64,000 nucleotides of DNA, from positions 1 through 64,000 of the forward strand of contig NZ_MECL01000192.1 in NCBI RefSeq assembly GCF_014596445.1, given 5' to 3'. This stretch comes from Streptomyces sp. CBMA29 (GTDB lineage Bacteria > Actinomycetota > Actinomycetes > Streptomycetales > Streptomycetaceae). How positions within the stretch are numbered: position 1 is the first letter of the stretch; the number at the start of each line of letters is the position of its first letter. Of the stretch, positions 10,732 to 17,552 are shown piece after piece. Under the pieces are notes generated by a model that searched no databases, was not told the origin of the DNA, and worked only from the letters and a program-made list of their open reading frames with translations. The position numbers and the translations under genes were made by a program.

Positions 10732-12906
10732 CTACTCCTCTACCAACCGCCGCAACCGGCGGCTCTGGTCCGGTCCCAGGGGATCGTCGGGATCCTCGGA
10801 CAATTCCTTGATCAGCGAGGCCAGCCGCTGCCGGTCGTCCGCGGTCAACATCAGCAGTGGCAGGAAACGCAGCAGTTCCTTCTCCCACGGCTCGCCCTGG
10901 GACGAACGCAGCCAGCGGGTGACGGCATCGAGCGCTGCCTCGTAGGAGCGACTGGTGTTGAGCGCCGTCCACAGCAGCCCGGCCACTTCCTGGGCCCGGT
11001 CCGGACAGGCGGCGGCCACCGCCAGTGCCAGCGGCCACTTCTCCCGGCCGGACAGCTCCGGGGCCGGATTCCACACGTCCTCGGTCTGGAACTCGGCCAG
11101 CAGAACCGTGGCGACAAGCCCCAGGTCCTGATGGTGGCGGCGGTTGTCGTTGAGCCAGCGGCGGATCGCGTCCAGTGGTTCCAGGCCCGGGTCGGAGCCC
11201 AGCAGATGTACCACGCTCTCCGCGGCGACCACCCGCAGCCGTCCCTCCTCCCAGGTGCCTATGGCACCCAGCCGGCCCAGCGCGTCGGAGACCGCCGCGG
11301 TGGCGGTCCCCCGGCTCAGGACGGCGGCGGCGGTCCACCGAAGGTTGGCGTTCCCGCTCGTACTCCACGCCTTGACCATCGACCGTAGCGCGGCCCCCAC
11401 CTGGCCGTCGCGCAGCACCGATTCGAGTGCGGTGGCGACGAAGACACCCCGGCGGGCCTGCTCGGCCTCGGCCATCGGCATCAGCAAGTCGCTCAGTGTG
11501 TGGGCGCAGTCCAGTCGGCACAGTTCGCCGGCCGCGACGGCGGCTCTGGTCCACACGTCGTCGCGCGGGTCCTGGCACAGCGAGTCCAGCCAGCGCAGCA
11601 CCGGTCCACGCATGTTGTGGTGGTGCTCCCACAGGTACGCCAGCAGCGCCGGTGCCAAGTTCTCCCCAGCGAAGCGCACGGTCCGCACCGGGATGTCCCG
11701 GTCGGCGACCACCGGTTGCGTCCGTACTTCGGTCACCGCCCGAGTCGAGGCGAGCCTGGCCTCAAGACCGTCGCTGAGCAGCGGGCGGCCGATGACCCGC
11801 TCCGGATCGACGGTGACGGCCAGCTCCCAGGCGAGCAGTTCGGCCGCCTCCGCGACGGTGTTGAAGGAGCCGCGGCCGAAGACCGCCATCGCGATCCTGT
11901 ACGCGGCGTCCCGCAGGGCGGGCAGCGTCTCGGCCCGAGTGCCGCCTGCGAACCACTGCCGGACCTGCTCGACGGCGAAGCCCCGGCAGTCCGCGACGAG
12001 TTCCTCCTCGGTGAACCGCCCGCTGACGTAGGCACCCACCGAAGCGGCGAACCGGGCGGCCTCCGCCGGCCGCAGGGCCTCCAGGCCCAGCGCCTGTCGG
12101 ATGTCGAGGCGGGCCGCGGTGTTCAGGGCCGCCGACTTCAGCGCGGGCAGCCGCCGGTCGAGTTCGGCCTCCAGATGACCGTCCAGCACCGCGTCGGGAT
12201 CAGCCGCCTCGTGCATCCGGTGATAGCGCACCCCGTGCCCGTCGGTGATTCCCGGGTCGGGAACCGCGAGCAGAACCGCGTATGCGCCCCGGTCGCCGAG
12301 CAGCCGGCACAGCCGGTCGAGGTGGAGCTCGGTCGGCATGTGGCCGTCGGCCGGTTCCAGCGCGTACCCGTGGCCCTCGGCGATGTCGTCGACGCCCAGC
12401 GCTGTCAGGTCCGTCTCCGGGTCGAGCCGGGCCACCTTCCCCCGGGCCAAGTCGTCCAGCAGCGACAGCGCGGTGAACATCCGGCCGGTGCCTGGCTGCC
12501 CTGACAGCACAAGCAGGGGAGTCCCGCGCAACTGCCGCTTGAGGTTCTCGTACCCGGGCGGCTCGGTGAACCGGTCACGCAGCCGCCGCAGTTCCTCCTC
12601 CGGCAGCGGGCCGGCGAGCAGCCGCTGCTGTTGCTCGCCGAACTGGAAGTTGACCGCGCCGATCGTGCCGCCGATATACGTACTGGAGTCGTGCAGCGAG
12701 AACGCCTCACGGGACTCACGGGCGATCCGGGCGGCGGCGACGCCGGCCGCGGCGCGGCCCTCCTTCGCGGCCGGGTCGGTTTCGGCGCCGAACAGGCCCT
12801 CATCGGCCGACTTGTCACCCTCTTCCGGGCCCTTCGCCGGCCGGTCGTCGGGCCGGGGCCGGGGGCCCTGGTCGGCGCCCGCCGGCTCCTCTCCCCGCCC
12901 GCTCAC
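10732..12906 (-). CDS. Degenerate P-loop NTPase with helical repeats
   Basis: The 724-residue protein begins with a disordered charged region (1-65). A short Gly/aromatic patch (STYIGGTIGAVNFQFG, 75-90) and a P-loop-like motif LSGQPGTGR (134-142) follow. The usual Lys is Arg142 and the next Ser/Thr is Met143, so ATP hydrolysis is doubtful. From about residue 330 to the end the sequence is almost all helical, with HEAT-like periodicity. Such architecture is common in STAND-like sensors of bacterial conflict systems. The GTG start at 12906 forms a GTGA overlap with the cyclase-like gene, which fixes this start; a longer upstream frame runs through that gene and is discarded. Function unknown. 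Confidence 0.7.
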   Translation of the reverse strand: MSGRGEEPAGADQGPRPRPDDRPAKGPEEGDKSADEGLFGAETDPAAKEGRAAAGVAAARIARESREAFSLHDSSTYIGGTIGAVNFQFGEQQQRLLAGPLPEEELRRLRDRFTEPPGYENLKRQLRGTPLLVLSGQPGTGRMFTALSLLDDLARGKVARLDPETDLTALGVDDIAEGHGYALEPADGHMPTELHLDRLCRLLGDRGAYAVLLAVPDPGITDGHGVRYHRMHEAADPDAVLDGHLEAELDRRLPALKSAALNTAARLDIRQALGLEALRPAEAARFAASVGAYVSGRFTEEELVADCRGFAVEQVRQWFAGGTRAETLPALRDAAYRIAMAVFGRGSFNTVAEAAELLAWELAVTVDPERVIGRPLLSDGLEARLASTRAVTEVRTQPVVADRDIPVRTVRFAGENLAPALLAYLWEHHHNMRGPVLRWLDSLCQDPRDDVWTRAAVAAGELCRLDCAHTLSDLLMPMAEAEQARRGVFVATALESVLRDGQVGAALRSMVKAWSTSGNANLRWTAAAVLSRGTATAAVSDALGRLGAIGTWEEGRLRVVAAESVVHLLGSDPGLEPLDAIRRWLNDNRRHHQDLGLVATVLLAEFQTEDVWNPAPELSGREKWPLALAVAAACPDRAQEVAGLLWTALNTSRSYEAALDAVTRWLRSSQGEPWEKELLRFLPLLMLTADDRQRLASLIKELSEDPDDPLGPDQSRRLRRLVEE

Positions 12907-13697
12907 GGCCGCTCCCCACCGCGGTTGTCGAAGGTGATGTCGCCGAACTCGCCCTGTAGGACCTGTCCCGACCCGTTGTTGGTGACCTCGCCGAACCGGA
13001 ACCGGTCCGACGTGGGCCGCCGCTCTCCGGCCCCCTGCGGTGGCGCGTCCGCATCGCCCCCCATGGACGCGGATGCGCTCTCCCCTCCGGAGAGCGGCGG
13101 GACTGTGAGTCCCGGCACCAGGAACCAGGGCCGTCGTGGGCCCTCCTGGAGCGAGACGTCGTACTGCCGGTAGTGGTCGGGATCGATCCACCGGCCACCG
13201 TGACTGACCACGTCCTGGTAGAGCGGGTCGGAGACGGCGACCAGCAGTGGCGCGCCGGGCGCCGCGGCGAGGACGGCCTTGGCCTCGGCGCAGTTGCCGA
13301 TCCGGCAGGCGAGGTCCACCGCGCTGCCGGAGAAGCCGTGCCGGTCCGGGGTGAAGGGGCCGAGGGTGAGCCCGGCCCGTAGGCGCAGCGGAGTCCTCAG
13401 TTCGCGGTTGACGGCGCGCAGGTTCTGATGCAGGTACTCGACCCACTCGCCGACCACCCGACCCGCGGCACGCGGCTCGGCCACGATCAGGATTCCGTCC
13501 CCGCGGTCTTCCTGGAAGTGCCGGGTCTCGGCGATCCGGGCGGCGGCGAAGGCGTGCTCGGCGACCCGGTAGAGCCGCTCCCGCAGCGCCGGGCGGTCCG
13601 GGTCGGGCACTGCGCTCGACCCTTGTGTGTCCAGACTGATGACGAGGCCGTAGTCCGTTGCGCCGTGCTCACCATGTCCGCTGTGCTCGCCGTGCAT
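12903..13697 (-). CDS. Class III nucleotide cyclase-like protein
   Basis: The 264-residue soluble protein shows the class III cyclase layout in a single domain. First metal Asp is D23 in VISLDTQGSS and second is D67 in EDRGDGILIV. LRLRAGLTLG and the GSAVDLACRIG helix (124-134) follow. In canonical adenylyl cyclases that helix carries Asn and Arg of the transition state; here they are D128 and R132. Both metal ligands are present, so activity is possible, but the substrate cannot be told. The C-terminal 30 residues hold a Gly/Asn-rich patch (NNGSGQVLQGEFGD). The ATG follows AGGGGACA. Pycsar cyclases belong to this superfamily, and a PycTM-like gene ends the same gene string. Confidence 0.72.
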   Translation of the reverse strand: MHGEHSGHGEHGATDYGLVISLDTQGSSAVPDPDRPALRERLYRVAEHAFAAARIAETRHFQEDRGDGILIVAEPRAAGRVVGEWVEYLHQNLRAVNRELRTPLRLRAGLTLGPFTPDRHGFSGSAVDLACRIGNCAEAKAVLAAAPGAPLLVAVSDPLYQDVVSHGGRWIDPDHYRQYDVSLQEGPRRPWFLVPGLTVPPLSGGESASASMGGDADAPPQGAGERRPTSDRFRFGEVTNNGSGQVLQGEFGDITFDNRGGERP

Positions 13698-13778
13698 TGT
13701 CCCCTGTCCTTCTCCCTGTTGCCGGTACCGTCCCGTCGTCCGGTGATCGAGACTCTCCTCCGGTGGCGCCCGGCGCGC

Positions 13779-13794
13779 TGTAGCCGTTTACACA
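13779..13794. promoter_or_regulatory. Imperfect Crp-like dyad between crp-type gene and cyclase-like gene
   Basis: TGTAGCCGTTTACACA has the 5-6-5 layout of a Crp site (TGTGA-N6-TCACA) with three and four matches in the half sites. It lies 82 bases before the cyclase-like start and 18 bases after the end of the Crp-type gene, so that regulator might control the downstream genes. Weak evidence from sequence alone. Confidence 0.25.
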
Positions 13795-13811
13795 CCGCGG
13801 GCGGATTTTTC

Positions 13812-14507
13812 TCAGCCGGTACCGTCTGCACCGGGCCGGCCGCCGAGCAGCCGCAGCGGCTCCAGATCGGCGACCGTGATCGTCCGCGGTCCCGTGCTCA
13901 CCAGGCCCTCGTCGCGCAGCAGCCGCAATGCTTTGGCGACCGCCTCCCGGGTGGCGCCGACGGCCGCGGCGATCTCGTGCTGAGAAAGCGGCAGCCGGAT
14001 CGCCACCGTCCCGCCCTCGGCGCGGCCGGCGCGATCGGCGAGCTGGACCAGGCAGGCGGCCAGCCGTTCCAGCACGGTGGCGGAAGCCAGAGCTCTGCGC
14101 TCGTCGTCGGAGCTGCGCAACCGCTCGGTGAGCTGGTTCATGACCAGGCCGTTGGCGTACGGACGGGTGGCTATGAAGTGCCGGAAGCGATCCCCGGCCA
14201 GCGTCAGGGTCTCCACCGTCCCGAGCGCACTCACCGTGGCACTGCGCGGACGTCCGTCGAGCGCGGCCATCTCGCCGACCAGCTCACCGGTCTGGCGCAG
14301 CGCGAGGATGATCTGGCCGCGGTCGGTGGACCGGCGTATCGCGCACCAACCGTCCAGGATCAGCAGTACGAAGGTGGACCGCTCGCCCTCGCCGATCATC
14401 TGCTCTCGCGGCGCGTACGAGCGCCGGGTGCCCTGGGAGAACAGAGCCTGCCGATCGGCGTGGTTCAGTTTGTGCAGGAAAGCCTTCCGCTCTCCGAACA
14501 ACCCCAT
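13812..14507 (-). CDS. Crp/Fnr-family regulator with cyclic-nucleotide-binding domain
   Basis: The 231-residue product has an N-terminal cNMP-binding domain with an intact phosphate-binding cassette (GELVGEMAALDGRPRSATVS, 74-93). E79, R88 and S89 sit where Crp contacts cAMP. A dimer helix and a C-terminal winged helix (LSQHEIAAAVGATREAVAKA, 174-193) follow. The ATG has GGAGAG in front of it. It lies 114 bases upstream of the cyclase-like gene, in the same direction, and may read the nucleotide that protein makes or control its transcription. It could instead be an unrelated Crp-family regulator; Streptomyces carries several. Confidence 0.85.
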   Translation of the reverse strand: MGLFGERKAFLHKLNHADRQALFSQGTRRSYAPREQMIGEGERSTFVLLILDGWCAIRRSTDRGQIILALRQTGELVGEMAALDGRPRSATVSALGTVETLTLAGDRFRHFIATRPYANGLVMNQLTERLRSSDDERRALASATVLERLAACLVQLADRAGRAEGGTVAIRLPLSQHEIAAAVGATREAVAKALRLLRDEGLVSTGPRTITVADLEPLRLLGGRPGADGTG

Positions 14508-14898
14508 ACGGCTCTCCGCCCCGCTTCGAGGGGCGTCAGCCTATCCCCGGGCGGGGCGGCAGTTCAGCCGAAACCGTGGACTCGCGTGGGCCCCGGAGCG
14601 CGATCTGCTCCGGGCGCTCACAGGGTCGTGTCGTCGTGCGCAAGTCCTGCTCGAACGTTTGTCGGAGGTTGGGCGGGTGCCGTGCCGAGACTCGGTCGGG
14701 GCTGGCGCTCTGACCACCGTCAGCGCAGGCGCAGAGCCCGCGCCGCCTATGAAGCCGGGCCCTCCGCAGGAGTGGTGGCTGCCGCGAGGAGGGCGGTGTG
14801 GGGGAGGGCCAGGGTGCCCTCGGCACACCCCCAACTTCGCGCGTAGGCACCGGCCTTCCCACCCCGTGCCCGCCGCTCGAACGCGTCGAACGCGGACA
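14508..14898. other. Gene-free stretch between crp-type gene and vapC
   Basis: No frame here looks coding. Next to the crp-type start is an inverted repeat CGCCCC/GGGGCG (14517-14522 with 14530-14535) that could sit in the leader. Further along is the hairpin listed separately at 14795-14829. The remainder gives no recognisable signal, so the crp-type promoter presumably lies here but I cannot point to it. Confidence 0.5.
14795..14829 (-). terminator. Possible terminator hairpin behind vapBC
   Basis: GGTGTG/CACACC and GAGGGC/GCCCTC pair in nested order around a 6-base loop, separated by a small internal loop. The hairpin is 70 bases beyond the vapC stop in the direction of transcription. No T run follows. 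Confidence 0.4.
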
Positions 14899-15336
14899 TC
14901 AGAGGGCGATGACGCGCACTTTGCTGGCGTCCCGCTCGCCTTGGTGCTTGGCGGTGTCCAAGTGCACGCCGAGGATCGTTGAGAGGTCGTGCGGATCCGA
15001 GGTGAGGATGTCGACGGGCCGGTTCGGCATATCCAGGGCGGTTGCGACGACCATGGCGTCGATGGCGTACTTGTGACCGTGCAGCTTGGCCGCCTTGAGC
15101 AGCCCGGAAGCGGTGCGCGCGCTCGCTTTGTCGACCGGCAGCACGGTGAACTGTGAGAGCACCCAGCCCAGCCGTGCGGGGTGCACCCCGTCGTGGTCGG
15201 CCTCAATGACGGTGGCGGCGCACAGTGCCACCCGGACGTCGCGCTTGCGGGCGACGGCGAGTCGTACCGCCATGGTCCGGTCGTCCCGGATCACCTGTGA
15301 CAGGGCCTCGCTGTCCAGCACCCAGCTACCGCTCAC
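14899..15336 (-). CDS. vapC: PIN-domain toxin, VapC-like
   Basis: The 145-residue protein has the four acidic residues of PIN ribonucleases: D8 in WVLDSEAL, E45 in TVIEAD, D93 in KYAIDAMVVATA and D114 in ILTSDPHD. VapC toxins cut RNA and are held inactive by their VapB partner. The GTG start overlaps the antitoxin stop as GTGA, giving the usual antitoxin-first coupling. The RNA target cannot be told from the sequence. Confidence 0.85.
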   Translation of the reverse strand: MSGSWVLDSEALSQVIRDDRTMAVRLAVARKRDVRVALCAATVIEADHDGVHPARLGWVLSQFTVLPVDKASARTASGLLKAAKLHGHKYAIDAMVVATALDMPNRPVDILTSDPHDLSTILGVHLDTAKHQGERDASKVRVIAL

Positions 15337-15602
15337 GCGGCGTGCCTCGCACTGCCGCCGTCCCCGTAGAGCTCAGCCTCGGCGGCCGCGATCTCCTCAT
15401 CGGTGATCTTCCCGTGCCGCGTCTCGTGGTCGCGGATCACCGCGTCGAGAGCGTCCCGCTCGATCTGCCGTTGTACCGCGTTCTCCACATACGCGGAGAC
15501 ACCTCGTTTGCCGACCCGGTCGCGTACCGCGTCGATGGTCCCCGCGTGGAAGGAGACCGAGACGGACTGGGTGGGGCCGTCGCCCGGCGGGAAAGTAGTC
15601 AC
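15333..15602 (-). CDS. vapB: Antitoxin, VapB-like, probably ribbon-helix-helix
   Basis: This small acidic 89-residue protein directly precedes the PIN toxin gene. Its N-terminal part (SVSVSFHAGTIDAVRDRVG, then VSAYVENAVQRQIERDAL) has the strand-helix-helix look of a ribbon-helix-helix DNA-binding antitoxin. The Glu/Ala-rich C-terminus would bind the toxin. The start is a GTG only 6 bases after a likely -10 element, which points to a leaderless mRNA. Confidence 0.78.
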   Translation of the reverse strand: MTTFPPGDGPTQSVSVSFHAGTIDAVRDRVGKRGVSAYVENAVQRQIERDALDAVIRDHETRHGKITDEEIAAAEAELYGDGGSARHAA

Positions 15603-15608
15603 GCGACC

Positions 15609-15614
15609 ACTCTA
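15609..15614 (-). promoter_or_regulatory. Likely -10 element of vapBC (leaderless)
   Basis: Reading leftwards, TGCTAGAGT holds a TAGAGT hexamer with a TGn extension. The vapB GTG follows after 6 bases and no ribosome binding site is present. No good -35 is seen. Confidence 0.42.
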
Positions 15615-15728
15615 GCAAAAGTTATGCCAGACCTCTCGGGGGTGGAGCCCGAGTGCGCGAGGTGCTGGAGGTGGGCCGTCCCCCGGCGCCTGCGGGGTGC
15701 CGGGGGGCGGTGGAACAGGGGGGAGCGG

Positions 15729-16706
15729 TCAGTTGGGGACGGCCAGGAGGAGGGCGAAGCGGGACTGGGGGTCGGTCCACCAGTGGCGGACGGTGAAGCC
15801 GCCTTCGTGGAGTTCGGCCGTGAGGGAATCGCGGCGGAATTTGCAGGAGATCTCCGTGCGGAGCAGCTCGTTGGGGGCGAACTCGGCGGTGAGGTCGAGG
15901 TCGGGGATCTTGACGGTCTGGGCGGTACGGGAGCGCAGGTGCATCTCGATCCGCTCGTGGTCGGTGTTCCACAGGGCGACGTGGTCGAAGGCGTCGGGCT
16001 CGAAGTCGGCGCCGAGTTCGCGGTTGAGCACGTGCAGGACGTTCTTGTTGAACTCGGCGGTGATGCCCTGCGCGTCGTCGTAGGCGCGGATCAGGACGTC
16101 CGGGTCCTTGACCAGGTCGGCACCGAGGAGCAGCACGTCGTCGCTGGTGAGGGAGAGGGACAGCGTGCGGTAGAAGGCGCGGCGCTGGGCCGCGTCGAAG
16201 TTGCCGATGGTGCTGCCGAGGAAGGCCAGCAGGCGCGGTCCCGGCTCGTCGGACAGCGCGAGGCCGCTCTCGAAGTCGGCGACGGTCGCGGCGACGCGCA
16301 GCCCCGGGTAGTCGCGGACGATCGCCTCACCGGCCTCTTCGAGGGCGGACGCGCTGACGTCCAGCGGCGCGTAGCGCGACAGCGTGCCGCCCGAGGTCAG
16401 CGCGTCGAGCAGCAGCCGCGTCTTGCGGGAGGAGCCAGAGCCCAGCTCGATCAGGGTCGCGGCCCGGGTGAGCTGCGCGATCTCGGGGGCCCGGCGGGTC
16501 AGGATCTCCTGCTCGGCGCGGGTCGGGTAGTACTCCGGCAGCCGCGTGATCTGTTCGAAGAGGTCGCTGCCGCGCTTGTCGTAGAACCACTTGGGCGGCA
16601 GGGTGCGCGGCGCGGTGGTGAGCCCGCCGAGCACATCGGCGCGCAGTGACGTCGTGAAGTAGTCGGCGGGCAGCCGGTCGTCGAGGGTGAAGCGGCTCTC
16701 GTCCAT
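15729..16706 (-). CDS. egtD: L-histidine N-alpha-methyltransferase EgtD
   Basis: EgtD methylates histidine three times with S-adenosylmethionine to make hercynine, the first ergothioneine intermediate. From its internal ATG the protein has 325 residues, the normal family length. It shows the SAM-binding segment LIELGSGSSRKTRLLL, FLGSTIGNF, and the C-terminal RTEISCKFRR and GFTVRHWWTD motifs of the family. An AAGGA stands 10 bases before the ATG, so separate initiation is possible even though the egtC frame runs through it. Confidence 0.93.
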   Translation of the reverse strand: MDESRFTLDDRLPADYFTTSLRADVLGGLTTAPRTLPPKWFYDKRGSDLFEQITRLPEYYPTRAEQEILTRRAPEIAQLTRAATLIELGSGSSRKTRLLLDALTSGGTLSRYAPLDVSASALEEAGEAIVRDYPGLRVAATVADFESGLALSDEPGPRLLAFLGSTIGNFDAAQRRAFYRTLSLSLTSDDVLLLGADLVKDPDVLIRAYDDAQGITAEFNKNVLHVLNRELGADFEPDAFDHVALWNTDHERIEMHLRSRTAQTVKIPDLDLTAEFAPNELLRTEISCKFRRDSLTAELHEGGFTVRHWWTDPQSRFALLLAVPN

Positions 16707-17552
16707 GAGGTGCGGGTCCTTGCGTAGGGGGTCCTTGCGTAGGGGGTCCTTGCGTTCGGTTCGGTACGGGGGTGGCGGGCGCAGCGGGACAATCCGTACG
16801 CCCTGGGCGGTCGCCAACAGCAGCGACCTGTCGGGGACTTCGTGCCAGTCGCCCTCAGCATCGCCCGGAGTTTCGTCCGGCTCTGAAGCGACCAGCACCG
16901 ACCCCGCCCCACCGGCGCCGGTCCTGAACCACAGCGTGTCCCCGTACGCCGTGGCCGCGATCGTCCGGCCGTCCGTGAGCAGCAGATTGAGCCGCGCGGT
17001 CGGCCGGGCGGCGGCGACCTGCCGTACGACGGAGGCCAGCGCCCCGCCCGGCGGCTGGCCCTGCCGCAGCCGCCGGATCAGCAGCGCCCACAACAGGGCC
17101 GAGTCGCTGTGGCATTCGAGGCCCAGCAGTTCGGCCGGGGTCAGGTCGGTGGGCAGCCGCTCCCAGTCCGCGACGGCGCCGTTGTGGCTGAACAGCCAGC
17201 GGCCGTCCCGGAAGGGCGCGGCGGCCGACTCGTCCTGCGTGGTGCCCGCCGTCGCGGACCGTACCGCCGCCAGTACGGCGCCGGCCCGGATCGTCCGGGC
17301 CAGCTCGGTGAAGTTGGCGTCCGACCAGACGGGTACGGCCCGCCGGTAGCGGGCGGGCAGCGGAAACCCCTCGTCACCCTCCTCGGGCGAGGGCTCCAGC
17401 GGATACCAACCCACTCCAAAACCATCCGCGTTCACCGTGCCGTGCCGCTGGAGCCGCGGCTGCCACGACTGCTCGTACAGCCCGCGCGACGGCTCGGTGA
17501 GCAGCCGGGCCAGTGTCAACGGCGCCCCGACGTACGCGAGATGACGGCACAT
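15729..17552 (-). CDS. egtC: EgtC amidohydrolase, in one open frame with EgtD
   Basis: EgtC is the class II glutamine-amidotransferase-type hydrolase that removes Glu from gamma-glutamyl-hercynylcysteine sulfoxide. The product begins MCRHLAYVG, where Cys2 becomes the N-terminal nucleophile, and keeps NADGFGVGWY and LFSHNGAV. The start ATG joins the egtB stop as TGATG. There is no stop codon before EgtD: after IVPLRPPPPYRTER come two KDPLR repeats and KDPHL, and the EgtD Met is residue 283 of the same frame. The full frame gives 607 residues. Either a natural EgtC-EgtD fusion is made, or ribosomes also start at the internal EgtD ATG. The EgtC part alone is 16707-17552. Confidence 0.85.
   Translation of the reverse strand: MCRHLAYVGAPLTLARLLTEPSRGLYEQSWQPRLQRHGTVNADGFGVGWYPLEPSPEEGDEGFPLPARYRRAVPVWSDANFTELARTIRAGAVLAAVRSATAGTTQDESAAAPFRDGRWLFSHNGAVADWERLPTDLTPAELLGLECHSDSALLWALLIRRLRQGQPPGGALASVVRQVAAARPTARLNLLLTDGRTIAATAYGDTLWFRTGAGGAGSVLVASEPDETPGDAEGDWHEVPDRSLLLATAQGVRIVPLRPPPPYRTERKDPLRKDPLRKDPHLMDESRFTLDDRLPADYFTTSLRADVLGGLTTAPRTLPPKWFYDKRGSDLFEQITRLPEYYPTRAEQEILTRRAPEIAQLTRAATLIELGSGSSRKTRLLLDALTSGGTLSRYAPLDVSASALEEAGEAIVRDYPGLRVAATVADFESGLALSDEPGPRLLAFLGSTIGNFDAAQRRAFYRTLSLSLTSDDVLLLGADLVKDPDVLIRAYDDAQGITAEFNKNVLHVLNRELGADFEPDAFDHVALWNTDHERIEMHLRSRTAQTVKIPDLDLTAEFAPNELLRTEISCKFRRDSLTAELHEGGFTVRHWWTDPQSRFALLLAVPN

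Noticed and set aside
13721-13826. 12-bp direct repeat GCCGGTACCGTC (13721 and 13815) as insertion footprint
   Set aside because: One copy lies in the end of the crp-type gene; the repeat is short and no mobile element is between.
14536-14900. Possible small gene between the crp-type gene and vapC
   Set aside because: Frames there have shadow-like Arg/Pro/Ser composition, no ribosome site and no recognisable motif.
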